Positions 9,717-19,599 of a DNA stretch of 64,000 nucleotides are shown here, piece by piece (the first letter of the stretch is position 1; the number at the start of each line of letters is the position of its first letter). A program made the position numbers and the translations under genes. The notes beneath the pieces are model-generated. The model was not told the DNA's origin and searched no databases. It saw nothing but the letters and a program-made list of their open reading frames with translations. This DNA is from Ardenticatenaceae bacterium (lineage in GTDB: Bacteria; Chloroflexota; Anaerolineae; Promineifilales; Promineifilaceae). Location of the stretch: contig JACKBS010000007.1 in NCBI GenBank assembly GCA_020634435.1, positions 496,001-560,000 on the forward strand, read 5' to 3'.

Positions 9717-12404
9717 ATGATTCATCGCTATTCGTCGCGTCGTCAATCTCTAAAAACAACTTTCCTCAATGCAAGGCTGCAAAACGCCCAGGCTTATGAT
9801 CGCATTGCGGGCTACTTTCGCTCCTCCTTGCTAGAAGTTGCTGGCGAAGCAATCGAAAGCATCAGCGGACAGATCCGCATCGTTTGCAACTCCGATCTGC
9901 ACCCCAAAGATGTGGAAACAGCACGTGCCGCACAACAAGCCATGCGTCAGGAGTGGTGTGAAGCAAAACCAGAGGAACTGGTTGAACAGGCCAGAGACCG
10001 GTTCACCCGTCTCTACGATCTTTTAAAAACAGAAAAAATGGTCGTTCGGGTACTGCCAGCCAAAAAGTTTGGTTTGCTTCATGGTAAAGCAGGCGTCATC
10101 ACGTTAGCAAATGGCAAGCGCACTAGCTTTTTGGGCAGCGCCAATGCCACCCGTTTTGCCTGGGAAGAAAATTACGAACTTCTCTGGGAAGATTCCAGCC
10201 AGGAAGCCATCGACTGGGTTCAGGAGGAATTCGACGCGCTTTGGAACAGCCCATTCGCCGTTCCTTTAGCTGGATTCGTGGTTGAAGATATTGGCCGCTT
10301 ATCCCGCCGCAGCGTTATCCGGGTAGAGAAGTGGCGCGAAGAACCAGAACCAGCGTCCGTCGCCGTTGAAATCCCCATTTTTCGTGAAGAGCTTGGCTTG
10401 TGGGAACACCAAAAATATTTTGTGCAGCGAGCGTTCAAGGCACACAGAGAATCTAACGGTGCTCGCTTCCTCCTGGCCGATCAAGTGGGTTTGGGAAAAA
10501 CCGTGCAGCTCGCGTTAGCGGCCATGCTCATGGCCTTACACGGAGACGGTCCAATTATTATTATTGCTCCGAAAACTCTCCTATTCCAATGGCAAGAGGA
10601 GATGTTGAATTTGTTAGATATGCCCTCGGCGGTATGGGATAGCATAAAAAAGCAATGGATCGACGAAAATGGAATAGAGCATCCAACAAGCGGCCATGAA
10701 GGTATAAGAAAATGTCCCCGTCGGGTAGGAATCGTTTCCAGTGGTTTAATTATTCACCAATCCGAGACGGTCGAATATCTGAAAAACCTCCGCTGCGAAT
10801 GCGTCATCGTAGACGAAGCACATAATGCTCGGCGTCAAAATCGACACCCAAGGGCTGCCAAAGAAAAAGCCAATCCAAATAACCTACTCAAATTCTTGTA
10901 CGAGATTGCTTTCCATTCAAAAAGTGTGCTTTTGGCCACGGCAACTCCGGTACAGCTCTATCCGTTCGAAGCCTGGGACTTGCTGGAGGTATTGTCACAA
11001 GGCACCGATACAGTCATGGGCAATCTGTGGAGCCAATGGCGGCAACAGGTACCCAAAGCCTTAGATATTGTAATGGGAATAAAGCCAATGCCGACCGAGG
11101 GACGTGACCTGTGGCAATGGATACGAAACCCACTGCCTCCAGCAGAGGAACGCCGTGAATTTGACATCATTCGCCGCACCCTGAACTTTAATGCAAATGA
11201 AAGTGTCGCAACTGGCTCCGACTGGAATCGATTACGGCCAGCTGATCAAGATAAGATACTGCGGATGAGTGATGCTTTTGGCCAACACCACAACCCTTTT
11301 ATTCGTCACATTATCCGTCGTACGCGTAATTTCCTGGAAAACACAATCAATCCCGCTGATGGGCAACCGTACATGCAGAAAATTGAGGTAAGACTGTTTG
11401 GCGAACAACCAGAAGAATCGATACCGTTGCCACCTTATCTAGATGATGCGTATAAACAGGCCAAAAAATTCTGCCAACTCCAAAAAGAGCGTAGCAACGG
11501 TTCTGGATTTATGGAGACGTTACTGTTAAGGCGTGTGGGCAGTACCATATATGCTGGGAGAAATACGGCCGAACGAATTCTTGAAGGCTGGGATAAAGTC
11601 CCTGAGGCAGCGATGGAAAGAGATGAAGCCATGCCGATGCGGTCACTCACGTCCCAAGAAGAGAGTTGTTTACGTGCGTTTGTCAGTGCATTAGAAGCCA
11701 ACAAAGAGCAAGATCCAAAATATCTGAAGGTAGTTGAGTATTTGTTGAATCACGGCTGGTTAGAGCGTGGCTGCATTATTTTTTCGGAATATTTTGAATC
11801 AATTTGGTGGTTAGCCCAACAGCTCTCCAGCCGCGACATTCCCAATGAGCCAATAGGCATTTATGCTTCGCGCGAAAAGTCAGGAATTTTTCAAAACAAT
11901 CAATTTACAACAAAATCTCGGGAAGATTTGAAAGCAATGGTTCGCCGAGGAGAGCTTCGTTTACTGCTTGGCACGGAGTCCGCCAGTGAAGGGCTAAATC
12001 TCCAGCGTCTTAGTACCCTAATCAATCTGGACCTTCCCTGGAATCCGACTCGCCTAGAACAACGTAAAGGCCGGATTCAACGCATCGGCCAGCGCTATGA
12101 TACGATATACATTTACAACATGCGCTATCGCGGTTCGGTAGAGGAGCGTGTTCATGAGCTTTTATCAGAGAGATTAGAAAGCATACATAGCCTCTTTGGT
12201 CAGCTTCCAGATACCCTCGAATCCGCATGGATTCAAGTAGCGATGGATGAAATTGAGGATGCAAAACAAACGATAGACGAGGTTCCTGAAAAGCATCCTT
12301 TTGAGATGCGCTATGAACAAATCGAATCTATAAATTGGGAATCTTGTGCAGAAGTTTTAGCCGCAGAGGACCGTAGAAATCATTTACTACAAGGCTGGAA
12401 ATAA
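9717..12404 (+). CDS. PLD-like / SNF2 helicase fusion
   Basis: 895 residues. The N-terminal 180 residues form a phospholipase-D-like half site (HGKAG near residue 121, then LGSANATRFAW near 140). The SNF2 motor follows: Walker A ADQVGLGKTVQ near residue 255, DEAH near 364, LLATATPVQL, and the C-lobe GTESASEGLNLQ near 752 with QRKGRIQRIGQ near 782. Only one HxK...N half is seen, as in PLD nucleases that work as dimers. It is the last gene of the defence operon, 19 bases after the methylase, and is the likely effector or translocase. SNF2/PLD combinations also occur in DISARM systems, but no DrmB-like gene is present here. Confidence 0.88.
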   Translation: MIHRYSSRRQSLKTTFLNARLQNAQAYDRIAGYFRSSLLEVAGEAIESISGQIRIVCNSDLHPKDVETARAAQQAMRQEWCEAKPEELVEQARDRFTRLYDLLKTEKMVVRVLPAKKFGLLHGKAGVITLANGKRTSFLGSANATRFAWEENYELLWEDSSQEAIDWVQEEFDALWNSPFAVPLAGFVVEDIGRLSRRSVIRVEKWREEPEPASVAVEIPIFREELGLWEHQKYFVQRAFKAHRESNGARFLLADQVGLGKTVQLALAAMLMALHGDGPIIIIAPKTLLFQWQEEMLNLLDMPSAVWDSIKKQWIDENGIEHPTSGHEGIRKCPRRVGIVSSGLIIHQSETVEYLKNLRCECVIVDEAHNARRQNRHPRAAKEKANPNNLLKFLYEIAFHSKSVLLATATPVQLYPFEAWDLLEVLSQGTDTVMGNLWSQWRQQVPKALDIVMGIKPMPTEGRDLWQWIRNPLPPAEERREFDIIRRTLNFNANESVATGSDWNRLRPADQDKILRMSDAFGQHHNPFIRHIIRRTRNFLENTINPADGQPYMQKIEVRLFGEQPEESIPLPPYLDDAYKQAKKFCQLQKERSNGSGFMETLLLRRVGSTIYAGRNTAERILEGWDKVPEAAMERDEAMPMRSLTSQEESCLRAFVSALEANKEQDPKYLKVVEYLLNHGWLERGCIIFSEYFESIWWLAQQLSSRDIPNEPIGIYASREKSGIFQNNQFTTKSREDLKAMVRRGELRLLLGTESASEGLNLQRLSTLINLDLPWNPTRLEQRKGRIQRIGQRYDTIYIYNMRYRGSVEERVHELLSERLESIHSLFGQLPDTLESAWIQVAMDEIEDAKQTIDEVPEKHPFEMRYEQIESINWESCAEVLAAEDRRNHLLQGWK

Positions 12405-12460
12405 AGTTCAGGGGCTTTTTGCAAGAAGAGGAACTTTGTCAGTCTTCCATTTGAAGAAGA

Positions 12461-15400
12461 TCAAGTACTTCCATGCTGATGTATATAAATTTGCTCCCAT
12501 TTCTGATAGCGTTCTTCTCCCATTGCACTACGAAGGAAATCTAGTTCAGCCCAGAGTTTTTCTCTGTTGCTATCCAATGCTTCTCTCGCGTATGAATAAG
12601 CCCATTCATAATCATCCTGAGCGATAACTAGATCACGAAATCTAGCATAAACTCGATCGCGCTCTGACTCATCCGCAATTTCGATGGCTCGGGACCAGCA
12701 TTTCTTAATTTCACTATATCCGTTACTAGCCAGAGCTATTTCAGCCAGTTGTAGGTTGTTCTCAATCTGTAGCTCAGCTAATTCTAGTGTTTCAAAGATA
12801 TGTAGACTTTTGTTAGTCCAAGACTTTGCTTGTTCTAAATTGTCTTGCATGAACTCGACCTTCCCAATTTTAGATAGAATCATGGCCTGCATAAAAATTA
12901 GCCCGACCTCCTCAGTTAAATTCAACGCTTGCTTAAGTGAGTTGATAGAACTTGAGAAATCATCTGAGCTACGTAATACCTCTGCTATTCCACAAAGTGC
13001 CTCGATTTTCTGCAAACAAAATCCTAATTGCTCGGTACCAACAAGCGCCTCCCTAAAATTTTGACCAGCCTCATCATAATGCATCTGTTTTAAGGCGATT
13101 TTTCCTAGACTTATTTTTTCTTCAACGCTGTCTATTTTATTTTTTCCCAGAACTTTATATTTGCTACTTGCTTGCTTAGCGTACGATAATGCTAACTCAA
13201 CATCACTTTCAAATAATGCAACATCGGTTAACTTCACCAAGGCTTTGGCCTGTAATTTGAGGTACTTCTTTTCTGCTGAATCATAGCCGAGCAACTGAGA
13301 ATACTGTAATTTTGCTTCCTCAAAGTCTCTTGCCGTTAAAGCCAAATTGCCCAATTCCATTGCAATTGGTAACCGATCAAGTGGATCTATTATTTCCCCA
13401 AGAGATAAAGTGCTTGCGCCCTCTAAACGGCCTTTTGCTTCCATGTATTTTCCTTGAAGAATTGCTAACCTTGCTAGACAGGCTTGAATTTTCACTTCAC
13501 TTGAGACGTCTCCCAGTTGGCTTCTGTAGGTTTTAAGCGCCAGTTGGTAGTAACTAGCCGACTGTGGATAATTGCATAATAGTTCTGATATGAAGGCAGC
13601 CCAATATGCAGCTTCAGCTAAACACCAAGGCTCTTCGATCTTCCATTCCTGATATTTCTCTACAGCGTCTTGAAAGAAATCACTAGCATCTAAAAATTCT
13701 TCATTGACCATTGCTATTTTCCCCAGTTTAGTCAAAATATGTACTTGGCCGGGGCGAAAACTCAACATTTGGTAACGTATAAGCGCTCTCTGATAGAGCT
13801 TAGATGCTGCAATAAAGCACTCAGTCTTACAGGCAACATCTCCTAATCTTTCTAGCGTTTCTGCGGTTCCATAAAGTCCTGGTACTTCTTTTACTTGCCG
13901 GTAATGCTGAAGTGACCATGTGTAGTGTTGGGTTGCTTTAACATAATCACCTTTATCAAAGTGCATTTGGCCAATACAAGACAAAGTACGAGCGACTCCA
14001 GAGATGGATCCGAAAAGTTTGAATTCTTGCAGTGCCTCATCATATCGCAATCTTGCTTCTTCGAACTTTCCTGTTTTTGTAGCAGCATAACCGTTTTGTA
14101 AGATAAGGAATGTCCACAAAAACCCTCTCCCAATCTTTCGCTGAAATCGTAACAACTCTTCGGTTTTAAACAAAGCGTATGCATCATCGTATTGGCGCTG
14201 ACTCATTAAAAGTTGTGAAATCAGAATTGTTAATTGTGCAAGCTTTGTCCATTCACCTTTTATCTGGTATTGGACTCTAGCCTCTTCATAATTGCTTTTA
14301 GCTATCTGATAAAGTCCAAGTCTTGCATTTGCTCTACCAAGTTGACAATGCAATCGAGCTGACAAGTCCTTATTGGATTGCTTACTTAGCTCGATAGCTT
14401 CATTAAGGTATTCTTTGGCTTCTTTGTAGGTTCCAATTTGAAGACACAGTCCGCCTAATCTTTCTGACAGAGTAATATGTTGAAATCTTCTCGATCCAAA
14501 AATGTCTTGCTGTTGAAGATGTTGAAGGTTTCTTGCACTCGCTATCCCAAGTTTTAACCACTTGTACTTCGTTCTCCATAATTTCTTAAATTCGAGATAT
14601 GTACTAGTCAACAATGCTAAGTTAACAGTTGCTTCATCTTTTCCCATAAAGACTGCCCAATCAATTGCAAATCTCAAATCAGGCCATTCCCTTTCCCAAA
14701 GATTAAAGCTCTGCCCAGCATGTACCTGCGCCCATTCAGCGTAATATGAAGCTAATCGCCCTCCGGCTTCCTTCTTTTCATCTCCGAATACTTCTAGCTG
14801 CTCCTTTGCAAATTCGCGAATAAGCGTGTGAAAGTACCATTGCCCTGGAATTCCTAACTCTATTAGGCTTCGCCAAACAAAGTGTTGCAAAGCCCTTTTT
14901 GTATTCATTTCAGACATCCCCCATAGTGCCTCCACAAATGAAAGTGGGATTTCAGCTCCATGACGCATGGACAGTAACGCGAATAATTGTCTGTCAATTC
15001 CCGATAAACGCTCATATGCAACGCGTAGGGTTGCTCGCACATTTAGGTATGGAGTAGGGGACTCACTAAGTTCAGAAAGTTTAGCACGGCGCAAATCATG
15101 CAAATATTTGCTAAGGTCCTCAGCGGATTCAAAAGATATCGAACTAGCTACTATATCGAGGGCTAATGGAAGCCCCTCTACCTCTTGAAAAATAGCTTTT
15201 ATAGCTGATTGATTTGTTAATTTGGACTCTGTTAAAAAACCGACCAATTTTATCCACCAAAGCCAAAACTTATGAATGATGTAAGATGTCCATGAAGTCT
15301 CAATGACAGAATAACGGCGGGCATACCGTGCTTCTGCTAATCTCATGGACAACAAAGACACCCAAGCATCTTTTGAGAGTGTGTTTGATGGATCAAATAT

Positions 15401-16054
15401 GCCTTCACGTGGAATTAATGGGAGCTCTTTGTATTGGCTTGTGACGAGGATCGCGCAAGGTAACTTTAAAATATGCAAAAGTTCTTCTACTAATTTCTCT
15501 GGAACATCGTCCAATATGATTAAGGCTTTTTTGTTAAAAAGCAGCTCGCTGGCACGAGCTACGCCTATTTCTTTTTTTTCAAAGCTAACCAAACTACTGT
15601 CACCGAAAAAAACAATTATTTCTCTTAGTATCTCAACGACGGTTAACTCAGTTACCTGAAGCCAAAAAATACCATCAGAGAATTTTCTTCTTATGCGGTG
15701 TACAACTTGGATTGCCAACGTGGTTTTGCCTTTTCCAGGCATCCCAACTATAGCCACTTTAGCAGTATTTTTTCTATTGTTCAGATAGTTGCTGATGTTT
15801 GTTATTTCTACCTTGCGGCCAACAAGTATAGGGGGCAGTTCTGGTGCATAGAACTTGGCTTGTTGCTGGGATTTGATTCTTTCAAAGACAAAGGCAGTTA
15901 TCAGAGCCCCTATCGAAGCGACAAAACCTGCTCCCGATTCAAAATCCTGCTCTGTAAAGAACCAAAGGAAAGTTAGTAAAGCAAAAAGAACTGCGAGAAA
16001 AAAAGAAATCAGGAAAAATTGCCTTGGAAGTTTCTCAAGGATCTTATTAATCAT
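12461..16054 (-). CDS. Membrane-anchored NB-ARC (STAND) NTPase with TPR repeats
   Basis: 1197 residues. Two hydrophobic segments lie at about residues 13-33 and 41-60. A STAND NTPase follows: P-loop VGMPGKGKTTLA near 103, Walker B ALIILDDV near 178, GLPLALDIV near 305. From about residue 470 the rest is TPR-like repeats (AKEYLNEAIELSKQ, YIAASKLYQRALIRY and so on). STAND proteins use the repeats to sense a trigger and the N-terminal part to act. Here the place of the usual effector domain is taken by a transmembrane hairpin, so a membrane-targeted response is a reasonable inference. It converges on the PLD-SNF2 helicase gene. No ACGGCCGT octamer occurs in the gene, consistent with acquisition. 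Confidence 0.85.
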   Translation of the reverse strand: MINKILEKLPRQFFLISFFLAVLFALLTFLWFFTEQDFESGAGFVASIGALITAFVFERIKSQQQAKFYAPELPPILVGRKVEITNISNYLNNRKNTAKVAIVGMPGKGKTTLAIQVVHRIRRKFSDGIFWLQVTELTVVEILREIIVFFGDSSLVSFEKKEIGVARASELLFNKKALIILDDVPEKLVEELLHILKLPCAILVTSQYKELPLIPREGIFDPSNTLSKDAWVSLLSMRLAEARYARRYSVIETSWTSYIIHKFWLWWIKLVGFLTESKLTNQSAIKAIFQEVEGLPLALDIVASSISFESAEDLSKYLHDLRRAKLSELSESPTPYLNVRATLRVAYERLSGIDRQLFALLSMRHGAEIPLSFVEALWGMSEMNTKRALQHFVWRSLIELGIPGQWYFHTLIREFAKEQLEVFGDEKKEAGGRLASYYAEWAQVHAGQSFNLWEREWPDLRFAIDWAVFMGKDEATVNLALLTSTYLEFKKLWRTKYKWLKLGIASARNLQHLQQQDIFGSRRFQHITLSERLGGLCLQIGTYKEAKEYLNEAIELSKQSNKDLSARLHCQLGRANARLGLYQIAKSNYEEARVQYQIKGEWTKLAQLTILISQLLMSQRQYDDAYALFKTEELLRFQRKIGRGFLWTFLILQNGYAATKTGKFEEARLRYDEALQEFKLFGSISGVARTLSCIGQMHFDKGDYVKATQHYTWSLQHYRQVKEVPGLYGTAETLERLGDVACKTECFIAASKLYQRALIRYQMLSFRPGQVHILTKLGKIAMVNEEFLDASDFFQDAVEKYQEWKIEEPWCLAEAAYWAAFISELLCNYPQSASYYQLALKTYRSQLGDVSSEVKIQACLARLAILQGKYMEAKGRLEGASTLSLGEIIDPLDRLPIAMELGNLALTARDFEEAKLQYSQLLGYDSAEKKYLKLQAKALVKLTDVALFESDVELALSYAKQASSKYKVLGKNKIDSVEEKISLGKIALKQMHYDEAGQNFREALVGTEQLGFCLQKIEALCGIAEVLRSSDDFSSSINSLKQALNLTEEVGLIFMQAMILSKIGKVEFMQDNLEQAKSWTNKSLHIFETLELAELQIENNLQLAEIALASNGYSEIKKCWSRAIEIADESERDRVYARFRDLVIAQDDYEWAYSYAREALDSNREKLWAELDFLRSAMGEERYQKWEQIYIHQHGST

Positions 16055-16203
16055 GATCTACTCAGAAGGCATCTATCACTTAAACTTAGTGCTTCTAGAC
16101 GAGCAAAAGAAACAACTTGCGTCGTAAAGTGGACATTCTGCGAACATTGGTAACGCTTGCTTCACCTGCCGCTAGGCCAGGTGCAAGCTCTGTCAGGCGG
16201 CGA

Positions 16204-17231
16204 TTAAGTTGAGGTCATATCGTTCTGTTCGTCGAGTACTTTAACAACTGAATCTACAACTTCTTGTACCTGTGAGAATAAGCGATTGGCACACGCATTG
16301 TCTTTGAGATGTTTCCAATATCGTTCTATTGGATTGAGGTCGGAACAATAGGTTGGCAGCCAGATTGGGACAGCCACATCTTCAAAGTAAGCAATCATGG
16401 CCTGAGAGACTTGGCTATGATGATAAGAAGCATTATCTAGTACATAGAATAACGGCCGTTTTCGGTCGCTATTGGCAACCAGATGCTCCAAGAAAGCACA
16501 GAATGTTTTTGAGTTTTTCTTCTCAATAACCTGGTAAATCAGTTCATTGGTCCGCCAATTGAGTGCGCCAATCACATGTTGCCATTTATTCTGACCTGGT
16601 GTGGGAATGCGCTTTTGGTGCCCCCGTTTCATCCAGCATTTGACCAAGGTGGAAAGCAATCTTATGGTCGTTTCGTCCACAAAGAATAGGTCGATTTCGC
16701 CTGATTCTGCCTTTTTTTGAGTTCGGTAAGCAAGGCATCTGCTTGTTTTTTTGCATCTTTATCTTGTAAATTTTCTAGCGTGTGCTTCGGGCGACGATAG
16801 ACAAACTCCAGGTCTGCCAATCGGTTGTGCATCGTGCCTTCGCTCACATAGACGCCGGTTTCCTGCCCCATATGCTGGATAAGTCGCTCGATTGTCCATA
16901 CCGCAAAGCCATACCCCAGGTCACTGGGGTCGGTTTGGAGAACCGTTTCTAGTTTTTCTTTGAATTCAGCGCCACCAACTGGCGGCCGCCCTGGTCGGTC
17001 TTGCTCTTCAAGACCAGCGATGCCTGTTTGACGCCAGCGTTTGTGCCAATTATAGACAGTGGCTTGCGTCGTCAATAACATTTCGGCCACTTCGCTCACT
17101 TTTTTACCCAGGTGCAACAGATAAATCATTTGGGCACGGCTGCGCACGCGGCCATCACGGTGTTTAGTCAGAGTCTCTTTGACTTGTTGTAGTTCTTCAG
17201 TTGTTAAGGTGTAGTTTATTCTTTTAGGCAT
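16204..17231 (-). CDS. IS630-family transposase made by -1 frameshifting
   Basis: Two frames form one protein. The first (17231-16662) carries the helix-turn-helix (TTQATVYNWHKRWRQTG) and a linker with GRPP. The second (to 16204) carries the DDE catalytic core: VDETT, VLDNASYHH, LNPIERYWKHLK. The coding strand has A AAA AAA G at 16718-16711, and a -1 slip there joins ELKKK to AESGEIDLFFVDETT without a gap. This is the expected frameshift signal, not a defect. I could not find matching terminal inverted repeats, so the element's ends are unknown and it may be truncated. Confidence 0.85.
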
Positions 17232-17484
17232 CTACAAATAATGCCCGATTTCATATTATTTTCAAAGCATTTTTTGAAATTTACTTAAGTGCATGAAACA
17301 TTAACTTTGAAATCGTTTGTCGACTTTTTCGTGTCCTTTATCCTGCACTTTCAAAAATAATGTTCTTGACTTACTCGTTAAACATGCAAGGTGGGAGAAA
17401 TTTTCTGGTTTGAGCAGTGCGTTAGCCGAAAAGCGAGCCATTAGTCGATTCATAGTGGCGTTCTGAAGGCGAAAGTCTAAAATT

Positions 17485-18063
17485 TCAATCAGAAACCTCC
17501 ACGAGTTCTGCCTTAAGCTCTTTCATCCTTGCCAAAAGCTCCTCTTGGTGCACACTAATTTCATCTATTCTCTCCTTAATTTCAGCAACCGTGTCCTGCT
17601 CATCCTCAAACTCTCGGATAAGAGAAGTCGGCACTTCTCCAGAGCCGTACTTGGCCATTTTCTTTTCTACTATTCGCTTATTGCGATTATGCTCTCTAAG
17701 AAGTATGCGCAGATCGGCTTGCTCTTCGTTTAATTCTGCCACCTTTTCGCCACATTCGCTCATTTCTTTGAGCAATGCTTCCTTTTCAGATGCTTCATTT
17801 TCATCTAGTTCATAGGTAGCGAGCGGGAAGGGAATTGGGGAGACAATCTGATAAGTGACTGAGGCCGAATAAGGTTGGAACCTTGTTACGGGAATCATCA
17901 TGTCAGATGAGCGAAAAACCAGAGAGATTTGTGGTGGCTTATCCGCCAACAGCTCCCTAACGGCCGCATCAATGCTATCCCACCACGCCTTAAGCGCTGC
18001 CTTAATTTCTTCTTCAGTTGGCAGCCTTATTTTTTCCTTAAACCAAGATATGAATGACATCAT
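17485..18063 (-). CDS. Hypothetical protein with a C-terminal adaptor-like coiled coil
   Basis: 192 residues, function unknown. The N-terminal 95 residues contain amphipathic helices (KEKIRLPTEEEIKAALKAWW) and a beta-like stretch (PPQISLVFRSSDMMIPVTRF). Residues from about 110 form a charged coiled coil whose middle, NKRIVEKKMAKYGSGEVP followed by a (L)IRE(F)E helix, closely resembles the C-terminus of the protein at 18950-19513 (NLRIVESQISQHGSGEIS). It is the last gene of a three-gene minus-strand operon, 12 bases after the middle gene. The shared module suggests that the two proteins bind each other or a common partner. Confidence 0.7.
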   Translation of the reverse strand: MMSFISWFKEKIRLPTEEEIKAALKAWWDSIDAAVRELLADKPPQISLVFRSSDMMIPVTRFQPYSASVTYQIVSPIPFPLATYELDENEASEKEALLKEMSECGEKVAELNEEQADLRILLREHNRNKRIVEKKMAKYGSGEVPTSLIREFEDEQDTVAEIKERIDEISVHQEELLARMKELKAELVEVSD

Positions 18064-18075
18064 CGCCTCCCAAAT

Positions 18076-18912
18076 TTATTGATGCCCTAAATCATTAAAG
18101 TTATTGCGAATGTTAGGGGGCATGTTGGAAATAATGTTGTTGCGGAGCCCTGGCGGTGCCGTGCGTAGCCAGCTTTTTGTGATGTTGGGATCCATAGAAT
18201 TAAAAATTTGGTTTCGTGATGTCTGATCTAAAGAGGAGAGAAAGTGCATCCCCAAGTTTGGCGAGAGACCATATAGCTTATTCTTCATATTGGCCGGAAT
18301 GTCATCCTCTATCCCCAATTCTTTGATGACATCAATGGCTGTTTGGACAAAGGCGAGCTTAAGCTCTTCCCAGAAGCTCAATTTAGGTTTATACATAGGG
18401 AGGGACAAAGGGGGAAAAACGGATTGGCTTGTAGGAATAGTGGATATATCTTCTTCAAATTCGTCTTCCCCTCTGGACATCAGCTCATTCTGATAATTAA
18501 CAATATCAACTTGCTCAGAGGGGGATAGTTTGTTTAGTATCTCATCCCGCTCTTTCTCAGCCGTGAAATGAAGAAGTTCAGCCTGCTCTTTGGTTGTCAT
18601 CAAGTCAAATATTGAGTACAGCTCATCCTCATCCAGCAGCACCATCACTGGTCCTCTCTCATGAGCGGCTAAATCCTGAAGGATCTGTTTTTGCTCATTA
18701 AAAGAAAGGGCTAACAGGAGCTTTTTCTGCTCTTTGTATGTGAGTGACGACCAAACAAAATATTGATCTTTTATCGGTATGTCCCGCCAACGCTCAACAA
18801 AATTGTCTTGAAAGGACTTGTATTCAGGGTCGGCTCTGAATGCGAGAGCGACGTAATATTTATCTTTTGGGGAAAGGTTGTTCCAAAGCTGTTCAAATGT
18901 CACTTTTGCCAT
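18076..18912 (-). CDS. Helical-repeat protein of unknown function
   Basis: 278 residues without signal peptide. The N-terminal half has degenerate helical repeats of about 25-30 residues (LSPKDKYYVALAF, LTYKEQKKLLLALSF, MTTKEQAELLHFTA, LSPSEQVDIVNY). These resemble the short two-helix repeats of MgtE-N/FliG-like domains, but no family is assigned. An acidic linker (EDEFEEDIS) leads to a second helical part with LSPNLGMHFLSSLDQ and MPPNIRNN repeats. It sits between the effector-associated-domain gene and the coiled-coil gene, all reading the same way with short gaps, so the three probably form one complex. Confidence 0.65.
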   Translation of the reverse strand: MAKVTFEQLWNNLSPKDKYYVALAFRADPEYKSFQDNFVERWRDIPIKDQYFVWSSLTYKEQKKLLLALSFNEQKQILQDLAAHERGPVMVLLDEDELYSIFDLMTTKEQAELLHFTAEKERDEILNKLSPSEQVDIVNYQNELMSRGEDEFEEDISTIPTSQSVFPPLSLPMYKPKLSFWEELKLAFVQTAIDVIKELGIEDDIPANMKNKLYGLSPNLGMHFLSSLDQTSRNQIFNSMDPNITKSWLRTAPPGLRNNIISNMPPNIRNNFNDLGHQ

Positions 18913-18949
18913 TTTTCTATAACCTTTTTCATCAATATGCTATAGCGGC

Positions 18950-19513
18950 CTAATATAATGCTTTAAGCTCCTTAATTTTATTAACTATGATTGCAATCTG
19001 TTTGTCAAGATTTTCTTTTTCTCGCAAAAGACGAATCGATATTTCACCCGAACCATGCTGTGAGATTTGACTCTCGACTATCCGCAGGTTTCTTCGATAT
19101 GAGTCTAAGAGTTCGCGCTGATGCTGAAGCTCTTCTGCCATCTCGGTTGCGTTTTGCTGCTGGCCGTTAGGGTGTGCCTGACCTTCATCGACATGAGCCA
19201 GCTCTGTTTGGATTTTAGCAAACGATTTGGTTGAGTTTTTAATCGAAGGCTCATCAAGATTAGGCCATTTTACTGATGGTCGTTGATCCTTCACCTCTCC
19301 AATCAAGAGGTGTAATTCATTTCGCCGGTGTAGGTAGTTGATGAGATCCTGCATCTTTGTAGTTTTGTTTGGCCCTTCCAACTCTTCAAAATCAACATCT
19401 AGGTCGAAGCAAATTATACGCAATTCGGCTATATTGAAGTGTCTAATCAGTAACTTTCGCAGTTGTGTTAGAGCTTGCCGATTTGGTATTGAATCGCTGC
19501 TTTCTGATGTCAT
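18950..19513 (-). CDS. Effector-associated domain (EAD1-like) adaptor with coiled coil
   Basis: 187 residues. Residues 12-80 (LTQLRKLLIRHFNIAELRIICFD, DVDFEELEG, LINYLHRRNELHLLI) match the EAD1/death-like adaptor domains of bacterial conflict systems. In those systems the domain couples a sensor NTPase to an effector by homotypic contact. After a low-complexity linker, residues 130-187 form a coiled coil (RRNLRIVESQISQHGSGEI...) shared with the gene at 17485. No effector or NTPase is fused, so this is a free adaptor. It is the first gene of its operon and lies next to a serine recombinase. Other STAND proteins in the window are possible partners but carry no obvious matching domain. Confidence 0.75.
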   Translation of the reverse strand: MTSESSDSIPNRQALTQLRKLLIRHFNIAELRIICFDLDVDFEELEGPNKTTKMQDLINYLHRRNELHLLIGEVKDQRPSVKWPNLDEPSIKNSTKSFAKIQTELAHVDEGQAHPNGQQQNATEMAEELQHQRELLDSYRRNLRIVESQISQHGSGEISIRLLREKENLDKQIAIIVNKIKELKALY

Positions 19514-19599
19514 TGTGTTCTCCGTTTCTCTACAAATTGTTATCGGCCGTTCAGTTGGTTAAGCTGACGCTCGATTCCGTTAGAGACAGCCGATTGCAT

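Noticed and set aside
16130..16203. Terminal inverted repeat of the first IS630 element
   Set aside because: The hairpin around CACCTGCC/CAGGTG has no counterpart beyond 17232, so no element boundary can be claimed.
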